Shown here: positions 15,388-24,325 of the stretch, piece by piece | How the letters are laid out: each line of letters starts with the position of its first letter | Position numbering within the stretch: position 1 is the first letter of the stretch | Assembly (NCBI RefSeq): GCF_003852525.1 | Contig: NZ_QAJL01000002.1 | Location: forward strand, 1 to 64,000 | From: Pedobacter sp. KBW06 | Lineage (GTDB): Bacteria; Bacteroidota; Bacteroidia; Sphingobacteriales; Sphingobacteriaceae | Reading direction: 5' to 3' | DNA: 64,000 bases | Position numbers and translations under genes: made by a program | Notes under the pieces: generated by a model | Told to the model about the DNA's origin: nothing | Databases searched by the model: none | The model's input: only the letters and a program-made list of their open reading frames with translations

Positions 15388-17349
15388 ATGGAAGCAATTG
15401 TAAACAACCTGATCAAAGCCACGGGCTGGAGTATCTTTCACTCCTTATGGCAAGGCGCCATCATCTATGCCATTTTGTTCTTAACCGTATTGGTACTTCC
15501 AAAGCTGCGGTCTCAATTGAAGCACAATCTCGCTTACGGAGCCATGTGCCTGATCTTTGTTTCCTTCTGCGTTACCTTTTTCTCCATCTTTAAGCTCCCC
15601 GTAGCCAATGGAAGTACTGCTGGAGCAGAATTACAAATCAGTGCAGTTTATTATGAATACCTGAGAAGCCTGCCCCAGGAAATCAGCAGCAAAACAGAAA
15701 CGTTGTTTCCTTATATCGTGACGGTCTACGGCATTGGTATCGTCTTCCAGCTCTTTATCCTGATCGCGGGATACCGAAAAATGAGCCAGCTTAAAAATGC
15801 CACGCAACTGGCAGTGCCCGCAGAATGGACCGCTGTATTTGAGGAGATGGTTTCCAAATTAAACCTCAAACAACAAATTGGCTTTTACCTGTCGGAAAAA
15901 GTAAATATTCCGCTGGTTATCGGATATTTTAAACCGGTAGTTTTATTTCCGGTTGCGCTGGCCACACAGCTTGACCTCAAACAGGTGGAAGCCATCCTGA
16001 TCCATGAACTTTCACACATCCGTAGAAACGACTACCTCCTAAACCTCATCAAAACGGGGATAGAAACCATTTTGTTCTTTAATCCTTTCATCTGGCTTAG
16101 TGGCAGATTCATCAACATAGAACGTGAACATGCCTGCGATGACCTTGTGGTAGAACTGACCGGGACGCCGGTAACTTATGCCCATGCCTTGCTGAAGCTG
16201 GAAATCCTGAAAGATAAATCCACCCCTGCCCTTTCTATGGCGGCGACAGGGAAAAATCAACATTTATATCACCGTATTAAAAGAATCACAGACATGAAAA
16301 CGAATTATATGAATGCAAAACAGCAGATTTTTGCAATCACACTCACGATTGCTACGGTAATTTCCTTAGCATGGGTTAAACCCTCTAAAGCGGAAAAAGT
16401 GACCGCTCCCGCTGTGCCACTGACTGAAGACATGGAAATTGCCGGTGTTGGCTTAAAATTCAAAGTGCAGGACTTAAAAGCGCTTAAATTAATCCAAAAC
16501 ACCCCATACAAGTATGCAGATACCACGAAGAAGAAACGCAAGTTTAAAATCATCACTGTGGATGCAAACGGCAACAAACATGAATACAATTCCATTAAAG
16601 AGGTTCCGGACAGTCTGAGAAGCGAGGTTTTTGACAAGACTTTCGTCAGCTTCCCAAAATCGGGTGAATTCAACGTTTTTGTAGACAGCGTCACCTCTGC
16701 AAGCCTTGCCTTTTTAAAATCCCCTGAGTGGAAAAAAAACATAGCAAACATTCAGAAACAAGGCGAAGTGATGAGCAAACATTTCAATTCTCCGGAATGG
16801 AAGAAGAATATAGCCGAAATCCAGAAAAACGGAGAAAAAATGAGCAAACACTTCAATTCTCCGGAATGGAAAAAACAACAGGAAGCCATTCAGAAAAATG
16901 CAGAAGAAATCAGCAAATATTACGACTCTCCGGAATGGAAAAAGCAGGAAGAAGGGATTAAGAAAAATGCAGAAGAAATGACCAGACATTTTGACTCTCC
17001 GGAATGGAAGAAAAACCTGGCTGAGATCCAAAAAGGCGCAGAGGAAACCGGTAAATATTTTAGCTCTCCGGAATGGAAAAAACAACTGGCCGAGATCCAG
17101 AAAGGTGCAGAAGAAACCGGTAAATACTTCAACTCTCCGGAATGGAAAAAGCAATTGGAAGAAATCCGCAAAAACGCTCCTGAAGGTGGGGTCTATTATG
17201 ACCTGTCCGAACTCAAAAAAATGGGACAGGAAAACAAAGAAGTCCGTAACTCCGCTGAGTATAAAGCACTCAAACAGAAATTCGACCAGGAAGTAGAAGC
17301 CCTGAAAAAGAAAAAAGCAGCAGCTGCTGCAACAAAAACGAACAACTAA
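15388..17349 (+). CDS. BlaR1/M56 family membrane metallopeptidase with C-terminal SPEWKK repeats
   Basis: The 653-residue protein has four membrane segments (about residues 10-35, 45-70, 108-128 and 310-330). The zinc site HELSH is at residues 206-210 on the cytoplasmic side and EREHACDD lies downstream, as in BlaR1. In place of the penicillin-binding sensor of classical BlaR1, the periplasmic C terminus carries seven tandem 23-residue repeats (residues 445-605), each beginning SPEWKK and rich in Lys, Glu and Gln, then a KKKAAAAA tail. It should cleave the BlaI repressor encoded 3 nt upstream when its outer part is triggered. What the repeat region senses is unknown. Confidence 0.9.
   Translation: MEAIVNNLIKATGWSIFHSLWQGAIIYAILFLTVLVLPKLRSQLKHNLAYGAMCLIFVSFCVTFFSIFKLPVANGSTAGAELQISAVYYEYLRSLPQEISSKTETLFPYIVTVYGIGIVFQLFILIAGYRKMSQLKNATQLAVPAEWTAVFEEMVSKLNLKQQIGFYLSEKVNIPLVIGYFKPVVLFPVALATQLDLKQVEAILIHELSHIRRNDYLLNLIKTGIETILFFNPFIWLSGRFINIEREHACDDLVVELTGTPVTYAHALLKLEILKDKSTPALSMAATGKNQHLYHRIKRITDMKTNYMNAKQQIFAITLTIATVISLAWVKPSKAEKVTAPAVPLTEDMEIAGVGLKFKVQDLKALKLIQNTPYKYADTTKKKRKFKIITVDANGNKHEYNSIKEVPDSLRSEVFDKTFVSFPKSGEFNVFVDSVTSASLAFLKSPEWKKNIANIQKQGEVMSKHFNSPEWKKNIAEIQKNGEKMSKHFNSPEWKKQQEAIQKNAEEISKYYDSPEWKKQEEGIKKNAEEMTRHFDSPEWKKNLAEIQKGAEETGKYFSSPEWKKQLAEIQKGAEETGKYFNSPEWKKQLEEIRKNAPEGGVYYDLSELKKMGQENKEVRNSAEYKALKQKFDQEVEALKKKKAAAAATKTNN
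16720..17202 (+). repeat. Seven tandem 69-bp repeats inside the M56 gene
   Basis: Seven in-frame units of exactly 69 bp encode SPEWKK-x4-IQK-x-xEE-x3-K-[FY]-[ND] type modules of 23 residues. The units keep register over the full span: the first starts at 16720 and the seventh at 17134. A degenerate continuation (LSELKKMGQE) follows. The spacing suggests an extended helical stalk. Confidence 0.9.
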
Positions 17350-17380
17350 GGCATTAAAACCACAAATAAACGAAGATGGA

Positions 17381-17408
17381 GGCAGAGGATTTTTCTTCTG
17401 CCTTTTTT
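17381..17408 (+). terminator. Rho-independent terminator after the BlaI/M56 operon
   Basis: GGCAGAGGA and TCTTCTGCC pair over 9 bp (one wobble) around TTTT, followed by six T. It separates the M56 gene from recN, which must therefore have its own promoter in 17409-17461. Confidence 0.85.
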
Positions 17409-17461
17409 GTGGAAAAGTATGAACAGCCATTGATTAAGTTTTCATATTTTAGCAGCGTAAT

Positions 17462-19117
17462 ATGCTACAGAAACTTTCTATTCGTAACTACGCTTTAATA
17501 GACAGTGTTGAACTAAACCTCGACAAGGGTTTAAACATCATCACTGGAGAAACAGGTGCCGGTAAATCCATTATGCTGGGTGCCCTCTCGCTGATTTTAG
17601 GCCAGCGCGCAGAAACCAGATATTTCTTTAATCAGGAAAAGAAGTGCATTATTGAAGGTCAGTTTCTGCTGACAGACCATAACCTGCAGCACTTATTTGA
17701 AGACAATGATATTGACTTTAATGAGGAAACGATCTTAAGAAGGGAAATTTCTACCGACGGAAAATCAAGAGCTTTCATCAATGATACCCCTGTAACCCTC
17801 GTTGTGATGAAACAGGTTGGCGAGAAACTGATCGATATTCACTCTCAGCATGCGACTTTAGAAATTAATGACCCCGGATTCCAGCTTTCTGTGGTAGATA
17901 CACTGGCAGACCATCAACTCTTGTTATCAGACTACCGCCAGGGTTACAAACAATATAAAAAACACCTGCAGCATTTATCGGCTCTGCAAACCGCAGCAGA
18001 CGAAGCAAAAAGCAGACAGGATTACGAACAGTTCTTATTCAATGAGCTGGAAAGTGCCGATCTGAAAACGGATGAACAAACGCTTTTAGAAACAGAGCTC
18101 CAAACACTCAACAATGCGGAGAGCATTAAGAGAAGTCTGGTCAATGCCTATAACCTTTTGTCTGAAGAAGAAGCCTCAGCACTCCCGATTCTCAAAGAAG
18201 TGATCGTCCAGCTGCAGGGTATAGAACGCTTTAACGCGGACTATGCCAACTTAAATGAGCGCCTGCGCTCCGCATTAATCGAATTAAAAGACATCGCTGC
18301 AGAAACCATGAACCTGGAAGAAAGCATCATCTTTAATCCGGTGCGGATCGAAGAGATCAATGGCAGGTTAGATGTGATTTATACGCTTCAGCAAAAACAT
18401 AAAGTCAACAGTGTAGCCGAATTGATTGGCATTCGTCAGCAATTGTCAGACAACCTGAATAACTTACTTAGCGGCGATGAAGAGATCGACCGCTTGAACA
18501 AAGAAATAGCGGCCTTAAAAGCCAGCTTACTGGAGATGGCGGAAACCCTTTCTGCCGACCGGAGTAAATCTATCATCAGTACCGAAAACCAGGTTGCCGC
18601 AGTCCTGCAGCAGGTAGGAATGCCTAAGGCCAGGATCAAAATAGAAAAGACAGTTCTCGAAGAACTGAATAAAGACGGAAAAGACAATATTGTATTGCTG
18701 TTCTCTGCCAACAGTGGCCAGCCACCTGCCCCGGTAGGAAAGGTCGCTTCGGGAGGAGAGCTTTCCAGACTGATGCTGGCCATCAAGTCCATCATGGCCA
18801 AACATACGGCTTTACCTACCCTTATCTTCGATGAAATTGATACTGGTATTTCCGGCGAAACCGCATTACGTGTAGGTGATGTGATCGGAGATCTGGAGAA
18901 AAACATGCAGGTGATCTGTATCACCCACCTTCCCCAGATTGCAGCCAAAGGAGAAGCACACTATTTCGTTTATAAAAATGAAAAAGGAGTCCGCCCTACT
19001 ACGGGGATCCGCAGGTTAATTCCCGCAGAGCGAATCCAGGTGATCGCAGAAATGTTAAGCGGCAAGGATCCGGGTAACCCGGCCATCGCAAATGCAAAAG
19101 AACTTCTGGGCTATTAA
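17462..19117 (+). CDS. recN: DNA repair protein RecN
   Basis: The 551-residue SMC-like ATPase starts with MLQKLSIRNYALIDSVELNL and Walker A GETGAGKS (about residues 30-37), has a central coiled coil (about 150-380), and ends with the signature VASGGELSRLMLAIK, Walker B LIFDEIDTGISGE and the H-loop CITHLPQIAA. RecN helps hold and repair double-strand breaks with RecA. The length is normal for the family. A terminator just upstream shows it is a separate unit. Confidence 0.96.
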   Translation: MLQKLSIRNYALIDSVELNLDKGLNIITGETGAGKSIMLGALSLILGQRAETRYFFNQEKKCIIEGQFLLTDHNLQHLFEDNDIDFNEETILRREISTDGKSRAFINDTPVTLVVMKQVGEKLIDIHSQHATLEINDPGFQLSVVDTLADHQLLLSDYRQGYKQYKKHLQHLSALQTAADEAKSRQDYEQFLFNELESADLKTDEQTLLETELQTLNNAESIKRSLVNAYNLLSEEEASALPILKEVIVQLQGIERFNADYANLNERLRSALIELKDIAAETMNLEESIIFNPVRIEEINGRLDVIYTLQQKHKVNSVAELIGIRQQLSDNLNNLLSGDEEIDRLNKEIAALKASLLEMAETLSADRSKSIISTENQVAAVLQQVGMPKARIKIEKTVLEELNKDGKDNIVLLFSANSGQPPAPVGKVASGGELSRLMLAIKSIMAKHTALPTLIFDEIDTGISGETALRVGDVIGDLEKNMQVICITHLPQIAAKGEAHYFVYKNEKGVRPTTGIRRLIPAERIQVIAEMLSGKDPGNPAIANAKELLGY

Positions 19118-19493
19118 AGATAGATTTTAGATAGTTATTCTTATCTCAGAAGTAAATAGAATTATCTCAAGAATACCACTAAATCTTACTTATCCTATGA
19201 TTGGTAAGATTAGAGTCGCATCGATAAATTTTAACAAAAAAACCATTACACAAACAGTTAAGGTTAGTATAACTTATTTTTAATCAATAACCCCACCGAA
19301 ATAATTAAAGCGGCGGATATTAAACACCCTCACAAGTCTACTTTCCTAAACTAGGAAAAATTCTCATCACAAATTAAACGCAAACATTTGATTTTCATTT
19401 ATTTGTATTACATTTAATTTAATAACGAAGTTATCCTCGTTTAACAAACTCGCTCCAAACTAACAATAAATTTACGTTCATTTATCAAAATAC
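19118..19493. other. AT-rich non-coding gap between recN and an accessory lipoprotein gene
   Basis: No gene is visible. The stretch holds an 8-bp inverted repeat, AATCTTAC and GTAAGATT, at about 19180-19211, and a perfect dyad TTTCCTA-AAC-TAGGAAA at 19342-19358. Either could be an operator for the gene starting at 19494. I do not find a clean TAnnTTTG box. Confidence 0.5.
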
Positions 19494-21002
19494 ATGAAGA
19501 AAGCTAGCTCTCTCTATTTACGAATATCGATAATTGGATTATTTTGCCTACTACAGTTGCTTACTGTAGTAAGCTGTAAAAAAAATGATCTGCCACAACC
19601 AATAACTCAGGGAGAGTTGGAAGACTGGTACAGCAAAAATAGATCAGTGAACGATGTATATTTTAAAGACATGATGCCCTTATGGGATTCAATCTATATA
19701 AATGACCAAACTGATCAGTGGGTATATGAATTAAATCTTTCGAATCCTAAAAATGTTCACCAAACATTAGGCTCTGTAAAATACAATAGTAATTCAAAGA
19801 ACAATATTAGGTTACTCATATTTAAGAATAAAACAACGGGAAAAATTACAACTGGTTGCTACATGTCTGTTTTAAATGAAGAACCTGAATTGCAAAACTT
19901 AAAAGATATACATTACAAACATGCTGAGAATCTTAGCGGCAAGGTCATGTTTTTTAATATGAGGGGAAAGCTTGAGAATGGCTGGGAATATATTAAAGGT
20001 AGTATTGTAAAGAGAATCAATGGCAGTCTTGAAGGATATAATTATGGAACCAGAATCTATTATTCGCATTTAAAAAATGTGGGTAATACAAGACGTTTAG
20101 GCAATAGTAATACATTGATGATCTATCAAGATCCTCCATGCATATCGATGCAGCCTGACTACAAGACATCTTGTGTTGGAGTTGAGGGATATATGGAATG
20201 TACAACCTATGTATCTGGATATAGTTGTATGGTATACGCCCCGGGGGCCGGCTCTGGTGGTGGTGGCGGCGGTGATGGTGATGGTGGCGGATACACTCCA
20301 TATCCTGGAGGAGGAGGTTCAGGCACTATTGATCCAGATCCAATCATTCCCGTCTGGGACATCATTGATTCATTAGTAAATTATCCATGTGCGCAAGACT
20401 TGTTAGCTCAAATGCCTTATTTGAAAAATGATATCGCGGAAAAGATAAACTCGACTTTTAACGGAAATTGCGATTTTCATATTAAATTTGTATCCTCGCC
20501 TTTTTCTTCGACTCCTAATATAGATGGAGATCATCAGGTCACTAATCTCGTAATGAAAAATGGATACAATTGGGATGCAGGATTTTCCATGGAATCACGC
20601 ATTCGTATTAATGAAGAAGTGCTGAACCATGCGACTAAAGAATATATATTAGTTACGATGTACCACGAAGCTTTACATGCATATTTAAACGTCGAAAAAA
20701 GCAGACTGGGAGACCAGTTTACTACTGTTTATCCGGAAATCAATCCTGCGTATGCCAATAGTTTAACTGGAGGTATTGATGTAACAAAAGCTGTTTTTGT
20801 GAACCAACACACGGTAATGGGAAATAATTTTGTTAAGGAGTTATCTGCAGCTATCTGCAGCTTTAATACGAAACTACCAAAAATTACTGCAGACGCCCTT
20901 GCTTCATCGGGCATCCTTGCCATGGGCGCAGACGCAAAGCTTTTAAATCAAAATGAGCGTGATGTAAGAAAGAATAAGTTCACAGGGTCAAAATGTCCAT
21001 AA
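19494..21002 (+). CDS. Lipoprotein with HExxH motif and glycine-rich linker, function unknown
   Basis: The 502-residue protein has a lipoprotein signal (hydrophobic stretch about 10-28, then VVSCKK). The N-terminal half (about 35-240) matches no family I recognise and contains a CVGVEGYMECTTYVSGYSC cysteine cluster. Residues of about 252-275 form a Gly/Asp-rich linker. The C-terminal half contains YHEALHAYLN with HEALH at 391-395, the zinc-binding pattern of gluzincin-type peptidases. A secreted metallopeptidase is a reasonable guess, but the third zinc ligand is not evident. The gene is visibly more AT-rich than recN and fabI, which suggests an accessory gene. Confidence 0.7.
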   Translation: MKKASSLYLRISIIGLFCLLQLLTVVSCKKNDLPQPITQGELEDWYSKNRSVNDVYFKDMMPLWDSIYINDQTDQWVYELNLSNPKNVHQTLGSVKYNSNSKNNIRLLIFKNKTTGKITTGCYMSVLNEEPELQNLKDIHYKHAENLSGKVMFFNMRGKLENGWEYIKGSIVKRINGSLEGYNYGTRIYYSHLKNVGNTRRLGNSNTLMIYQDPPCISMQPDYKTSCVGVEGYMECTTYVSGYSCMVYAPGAGSGGGGGGDGDGGGYTPYPGGGGSGTIDPDPIIPVWDIIDSLVNYPCAQDLLAQMPYLKNDIAEKINSTFNGNCDFHIKFVSSPFSSTPNIDGDHQVTNLVMKNGYNWDAGFSMESRIRINEEVLNHATKEYILVTMYHEALHAYLNVEKSRLGDQFTTVYPEINPAYANSLTGGIDVTKAVFVNQHTVMGNNFVKELSAAICSFNTKLPKITADALASSGILAMGADAKLLNQNERDVRKNKFTGSKCP

Positions 21003-21047
21003 AATGTCCCAATTACTATAATATAAGGTATTACAACAATTTGACAG

Positions 21048-21932
21048 ATGAAAAAAACAACAATACTCTTTATACTTACCATCATATCTACAGCCTTGCT
21101 AGCTCATGATAAATATTTTGTCCTCGATTTGGATAGTAAGGATTATAAAGTCGTTGATATTAGTCTCCATGCAAATAAGGCTTATGGAAAATCTATAGAC
21201 ATTGAGCTCTATAACCTTAGGTACGACAAAAATACATTGATTTTGTTTTCTATTCTTCCCACAGTATCAAAAGAAAATTGGTCTGCAGTGAATGTTAAAG
21301 ACCTAAAAGCCCAGATTATCGATTTTAGACAATTAAAACTGCTGTTTGAAGATGGCTTTAAGATGTTCCTGAACTCTAGTGGTTATGATTCCGATCACTT
21401 AAAAAGACAGGATATTATTTTAATTATCAAAAAGGGGGATAAATATTTCAGGTCCGAAAACTGTATTACCGAGTACTTTAAGATGATTGAACAACCAGTA
21501 TTATTCCCAAATCTAATGGGCAATATATACATCAATACCAAATCACCCGACTTATCTGTTAAAGCATTTGAAACAAGACACAAAGAGATCTATAAGGACT
21601 TTTCTGTAAATGCTATTACCTCTAAAAATCAAACCGGTAGCTCAAGTTTAAAGAGACCTTTAGAACGGCCTTTAACTTTCTTTTCCGGTTCATTAGAGAT
21701 ACTGGGATATAAGTGTTATAAGTTTTGGCAATTCACAGACTGGCGGGTTGCAGACGGATTAAATCTGAGAAGGGGAATTGACCGCTTTTTGTATGTTCCA
21801 GAGTTAGGTATTATAGGTGGATCATTTGATTCTTGGTTTGAACCAATGGTTTCACAAACCGTCATTTTTGATCACTATATGAATGAAGTATTAATCATTC
21901 CTGAATCAGCAACTGATATTCATATTCACTAG
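21048..21932 (+). CDS. Exported protein of unknown function
   Basis: The 294-residue product has a signal peptide of about 19 residues (ending LLAHD) and no further membrane segment. I recognise no family. A GxGG-like stretch (LGIIGGSFDSWF) and several aromatic residues lie near the C terminus (KCYKFWQFTDWR). It begins 45 nt after the HExxH lipoprotein gene on the same strand and shares its AT-rich composition, so the two are probably co-transcribed. A functional link is possible but unproven. Confidence 0.65.
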   Translation: MKKTTILFILTIISTALLAHDKYFVLDLDSKDYKVVDISLHANKAYGKSIDIELYNLRYDKNTLILFSILPTVSKENWSAVNVKDLKAQIIDFRQLKLLFEDGFKMFLNSSGYDSDHLKRQDIILIIKKGDKYFRSENCITEYFKMIEQPVLFPNLMGNIYINTKSPDLSVKAFETRHKEIYKDFSVNAITSKNQTGSSSLKRPLERPLTFFSGSLEILGYKCYKFWQFTDWRVADGLNLRRGIDRFLYVPELGIIGGSFDSWFEPMVSQTVIFDHYMNEVLIIPESATDIHIH

Positions 21933-22091
21933 ATAACACAGCCCATTAGAAGCCCGGATCAAAAGCTTTATTGATGCCATACATTTTGCCCCACTGGCTC
22001 AAGGCCTTAATAAGGCTAACTAATTACAATTTTTATATGACCACTCAGAAAAAAGCTGCGTCTGACTAAATCCAAAAATATGTTAATTTTT

Positions 22092-22113
22092 ATTACTTTC
22101 GACACGAAGTAAT
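22092..22113 (+). promoter_or_regulatory. Operator-like dyad upstream of fabI
   Basis: ATTACTT(T)CG-ACA-CGAAGTAAT is a dyad with 9-bp arms and one extra T in the left arm. It ends 20 nt before the fabI start codon and overlaps TACTTTCG, one base from the TAnnTTTG -7 box. A regulator of fatty acid synthesis could bind here. Confidence 0.4.
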
Positions 22114-22133
22114 GTATAACAAAACAAGAAATT

Positions 22134-22955
22134 ATGTACAACTTATTAAAAGGTAAACGCGGCATCATCACCGGTGCACTGGATCAGAATTCCATTGCAT
22201 GGAAAGTGGCTGAAAAAGCGCATGAAGAAGGTGCCGAATTTGTTTTAACCAATGCCCCTATCGCCATGCGAATGGGAGAAATCAATGCTTTAGCCGAAAA
22301 AACAGGCTCAAAGATCATCCCTGCTGACGCAACCAGCGTGGAAGACCTCACTAACCTTTATACCCAATCACAAGAGATATTAGGTGGAAAAATAGATTTT
22401 GTACTCCACTCGATCGGAATGAGCGTAAACATTCGCAAAAAGATCCCTTATACAGAGTCTAACTACGATTATTTCATGAAAGGAATTGACGTGTCCGCGC
22501 TTTCTTTTCATAAAATGTTAGCAGTAGCTAAAAAATTAGATGCCATTAGTGAAGGTGGTAGTGTGGTCGCCCTGACCTACATGGCCGCACAAAGAACCTA
22601 TCCTTTCTATACCGATATGGCAGACATTAAAGCCATGCTGGAATCTATTGCCAGAAGCTTTGGTTATCATTATGGCCTGGAGAAAAAAGTCCGTATCAAT
22701 ACGGTTTCACAATCTCCGACAAAAACAACCGCAGGTTCAGGAGTTAAAGGCTTCGGCGACTTCTTTGATTTTGCCAATTCTGTTGCCCCACTGGGCAATG
22801 CAGATGCAGAATCCTGCGCAGATTATTGCATCACCCTGTTCTCAGACCTTACCAGAATGGTAACAATGCAGAACCTGTTCCATGATGGAGGTTACTCTTC
22901 TACAGGAGTAAGTGACGATGTAATGAAAAGACTGGGAATTGAATCAGAATCCTGA
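22134..22955 (+). CDS. fabI: Enoyl-[acyl-carrier-protein] reductase (NADH), FabI
   Basis: The 273-residue short-chain-dehydrogenase-type enzyme carries out the last reduction of each fatty acid elongation cycle. It shows the FabI nucleotide-binding start LLKGKRGIITGALDQNSIAW, the LHSIGM segment, and the catalytic pattern LTY-x10-Y-x6-K (LTYMAAQRTYPFY then IKA, around residues 147-164). The SQSPTKTTAGSG loop lies over the active site, where triclosan-type inhibitors bind in FabI. The length is typical. It is a single gene between an operator-like dyad and a strong terminator. Confidence 0.96.
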   Translation: MYNLLKGKRGIITGALDQNSIAWKVAEKAHEEGAEFVLTNAPIAMRMGEINALAEKTGSKIIPADATSVEDLTNLYTQSQEILGGKIDFVLHSIGMSVNIRKKIPYTESNYDYFMKGIDVSALSFHKMLAVAKKLDAISEGGSVVALTYMAAQRTYPFYTDMADIKAMLESIARSFGYHYGLEKKVRINTVSQSPTKTTAGSGVKGFGDFFDFANSVAPLGNADAESCADYCITLFSDLTRMVTMQNLFHDGGYSSTGVSDDVMKRLGIESES

Positions 22956-22977
22956 TCAACCACAGACAAGTAGTAAA

Positions 22978-22999
22978 AGCCCTGAAAAGGGCTTTTTTT
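22978..22999 (+). terminator. Rho-independent terminator of fabI
   Basis: AGCCCT-GAAA-AGGGCT forms a 6-bp stem with a stable GAAA tetraloop, followed by a run of T and preceded by AAAA. It lies 22 nt after the fabI stop codon. Confidence 0.85.
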
Positions 23000-23038
23000 A
23001 TGCTTTTAAATCTATAAATGATTGGCTACATTAGCCAG

Positions 23039-24286
23039 ATGATGAAATGGTACTCCTGTTGTGTTTTGCTTTTATTTTTCTCTTTTAACGGCTTCGGGCA
23101 AAATCTATTCAGTATTTCCGGAACGGTGAAGGATGGAGAAGGGAAACCTCTTCCGGGAGCAGGCATCTATCTGGCCGGATATAAAGCGGCCACGGTATCC
23201 GATGGCAACGGACAGTTTATATTGAGCAATGTGGCCGTGGGCAATTACGATGTCCTGATCCAGATGATGGGCTACCTTCCCCTGAGTAAAAACGTGCTGA
23301 TCTCGGATAAATCCGTTAAAATTGAGGCTGTGTTAAAGGAAAACACGATTCAGCTGAAAGAGGTCGTCATCAAAGCGGACCCAAACCGGGCGCGTTACCT
23401 GGAAATGTTCAAAGACCATTTCATCGGGAAAACACCCAATTCCGAGAAATGTAAAATCCTCAATCCTCAGGTGATTCAAACGGAGTACGACAAAGAAAGA
23501 AAAATATTGAGGGTCACAGCCAATGAATTCCTCCTCATCGAAAATAAATCACTGGGTTACCGCATCAAATACCTTTTGGAGTATTTTGAAAGAGATTTCG
23601 TAGACAATGTGGTTTTCTATGCCGGCCACCCTTCTTTTGAAGAATTGCCTGCCTCCTCCTCAAAAAGAAAAAGCTGGCTGAAGAAAAGAGAAATCGCCTA
23701 TGCAGGTTCTTCTCAGCATTTTTTCCGCTCCCTCTATCAGAATACGACGAAAACGGAAGGTTTTATCATTCATAAGATGAGGAGTGTTGCCAACCGCAAC
23801 AGGCTTCCCGACAGCCTCATTAATGCCAGCATTAAGCGCTTGTACAAACCTGGAAATACCATTGTCCGCATTGGCCCGGGTTTTACCTCTCCGCTAAACG
23901 ATTCCATCAGCTATTGGCTCAAACAAAGGGCAGTCGCAAAATCATTGAACGTCCTGGACAGGTCGGAAATCCTGACCGATACCCTGGCTACCCAATTGTA
24001 TAAGGATGTCAAAACAATGAATTTCGACGGAGACCTGTATGTGATCAACACCAATGAACGCGAAACCGAAGATTATACCGCTTTTTCCGGTCATGCGGTT
24101 GCCAGACCACTCGATATCCCCAATTATCAGATTTCTACCCTTCACATCCTGAAAGGCCCTATCCATTTTTACCCTAACGGAGGGATTTTCAATCCGAAAT
24201 CTGTCCTTCTGGGTGGATTCTGGGCTTATGAGAAAATCGCCGACATGGTTCCTATGGATTATATCCCCAATGTAAAAGAAGAATAA
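23039..24286 (+). CDS. Secreted protein with carboxypeptidase-regulatory-like domain
   Basis: After a signal peptide (KWYSCCVLLLFFSFNGFGQ) comes a CarboxypepD_reg-like beta-sandwich (about residues 23-110) with ISGTVKDGEGKPLPGAGIYL and the GYLPL segment that is common in Bacteroidota surface proteins. The rest, up to about 415 residues, is an uncharacterised region found after this domain in many Bacteroidota proteins; it is not a TonB receptor, since no plug or barrel follows. An in-frame ATG at 23018 would add seven residues; I prefer 23039 or 23042 because the signal peptide then begins normally and there is room after the fabI terminator. Confidence 0.8.
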   Translation: MMKWYSCCVLLLFFSFNGFGQNLFSISGTVKDGEGKPLPGAGIYLAGYKAATVSDGNGQFILSNVAVGNYDVLIQMMGYLPLSKNVLISDKSVKIEAVLKENTIQLKEVVIKADPNRARYLEMFKDHFIGKTPNSEKCKILNPQVIQTEYDKERKILRVTANEFLLIENKSLGYRIKYLLEYFERDFVDNVVFYAGHPSFEELPASSSKRKSWLKKREIAYAGSSQHFFRSLYQNTTKTEGFIIHKMRSVANRNRLPDSLINASIKRLYKPGNTIVRIGPGFTSPLNDSISYWLKQRAVAKSLNVLDRSEILTDTLATQLYKDVKTMNFDGDLYVINTNERETEDYTAFSGHAVARPLDIPNYQISTLHILKGPIHFYPNGGIFNPKSVLLGGFWAYEKIADMVPMDYIPNVKEE

Positions 24287-24296
24287 TCATTTGCAA

Positions 24297-24319
24297 ATTG
24301 CTAATATTATTAGTAATTT
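24297..24319 (+). promoter_or_regulatory. Palindrome just upstream of the radical SAM gene
   Basis: Two 11-bp arms, AATTGCTAATA and TATTAGTAATT, with one mismatch and a single central T, end 6 nt before the start codon at 24326. The inner 13 bp, CTAATATTATTAG, are a perfect palindrome. It may be an operator, or an mRNA hairpin that limits translation. Confidence 0.4.
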
Positions 24320-24325
24320 TAACTA

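Noticed and set aside
16720..17202. A CRISPR array, because of the regular 69-bp period.
   Set aside because: The repeats are in-frame coding units without unique spacers, and no cas gene is present in the window.
15001..17349. A beta-lactam resistance locus.
   Set aside because: The repressor and M56 protease resemble BlaI/BlaR1, but no beta-lactamase or penicillin-binding sensor domain is present.
16714..17430. Long frames opposite or out of frame with the M56 peptidase gene.
   Set aside because: They arise from the 69-bp repeats, whose period is a multiple of three, so every frame stays open. The in-frame product has the HELSH site and correct membrane segments.
19494..21932. A toxin-antitoxin or phage defence pair.
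   Set aside because: Both products carry export signals and have no nuclease, helicase or other defence motifs.
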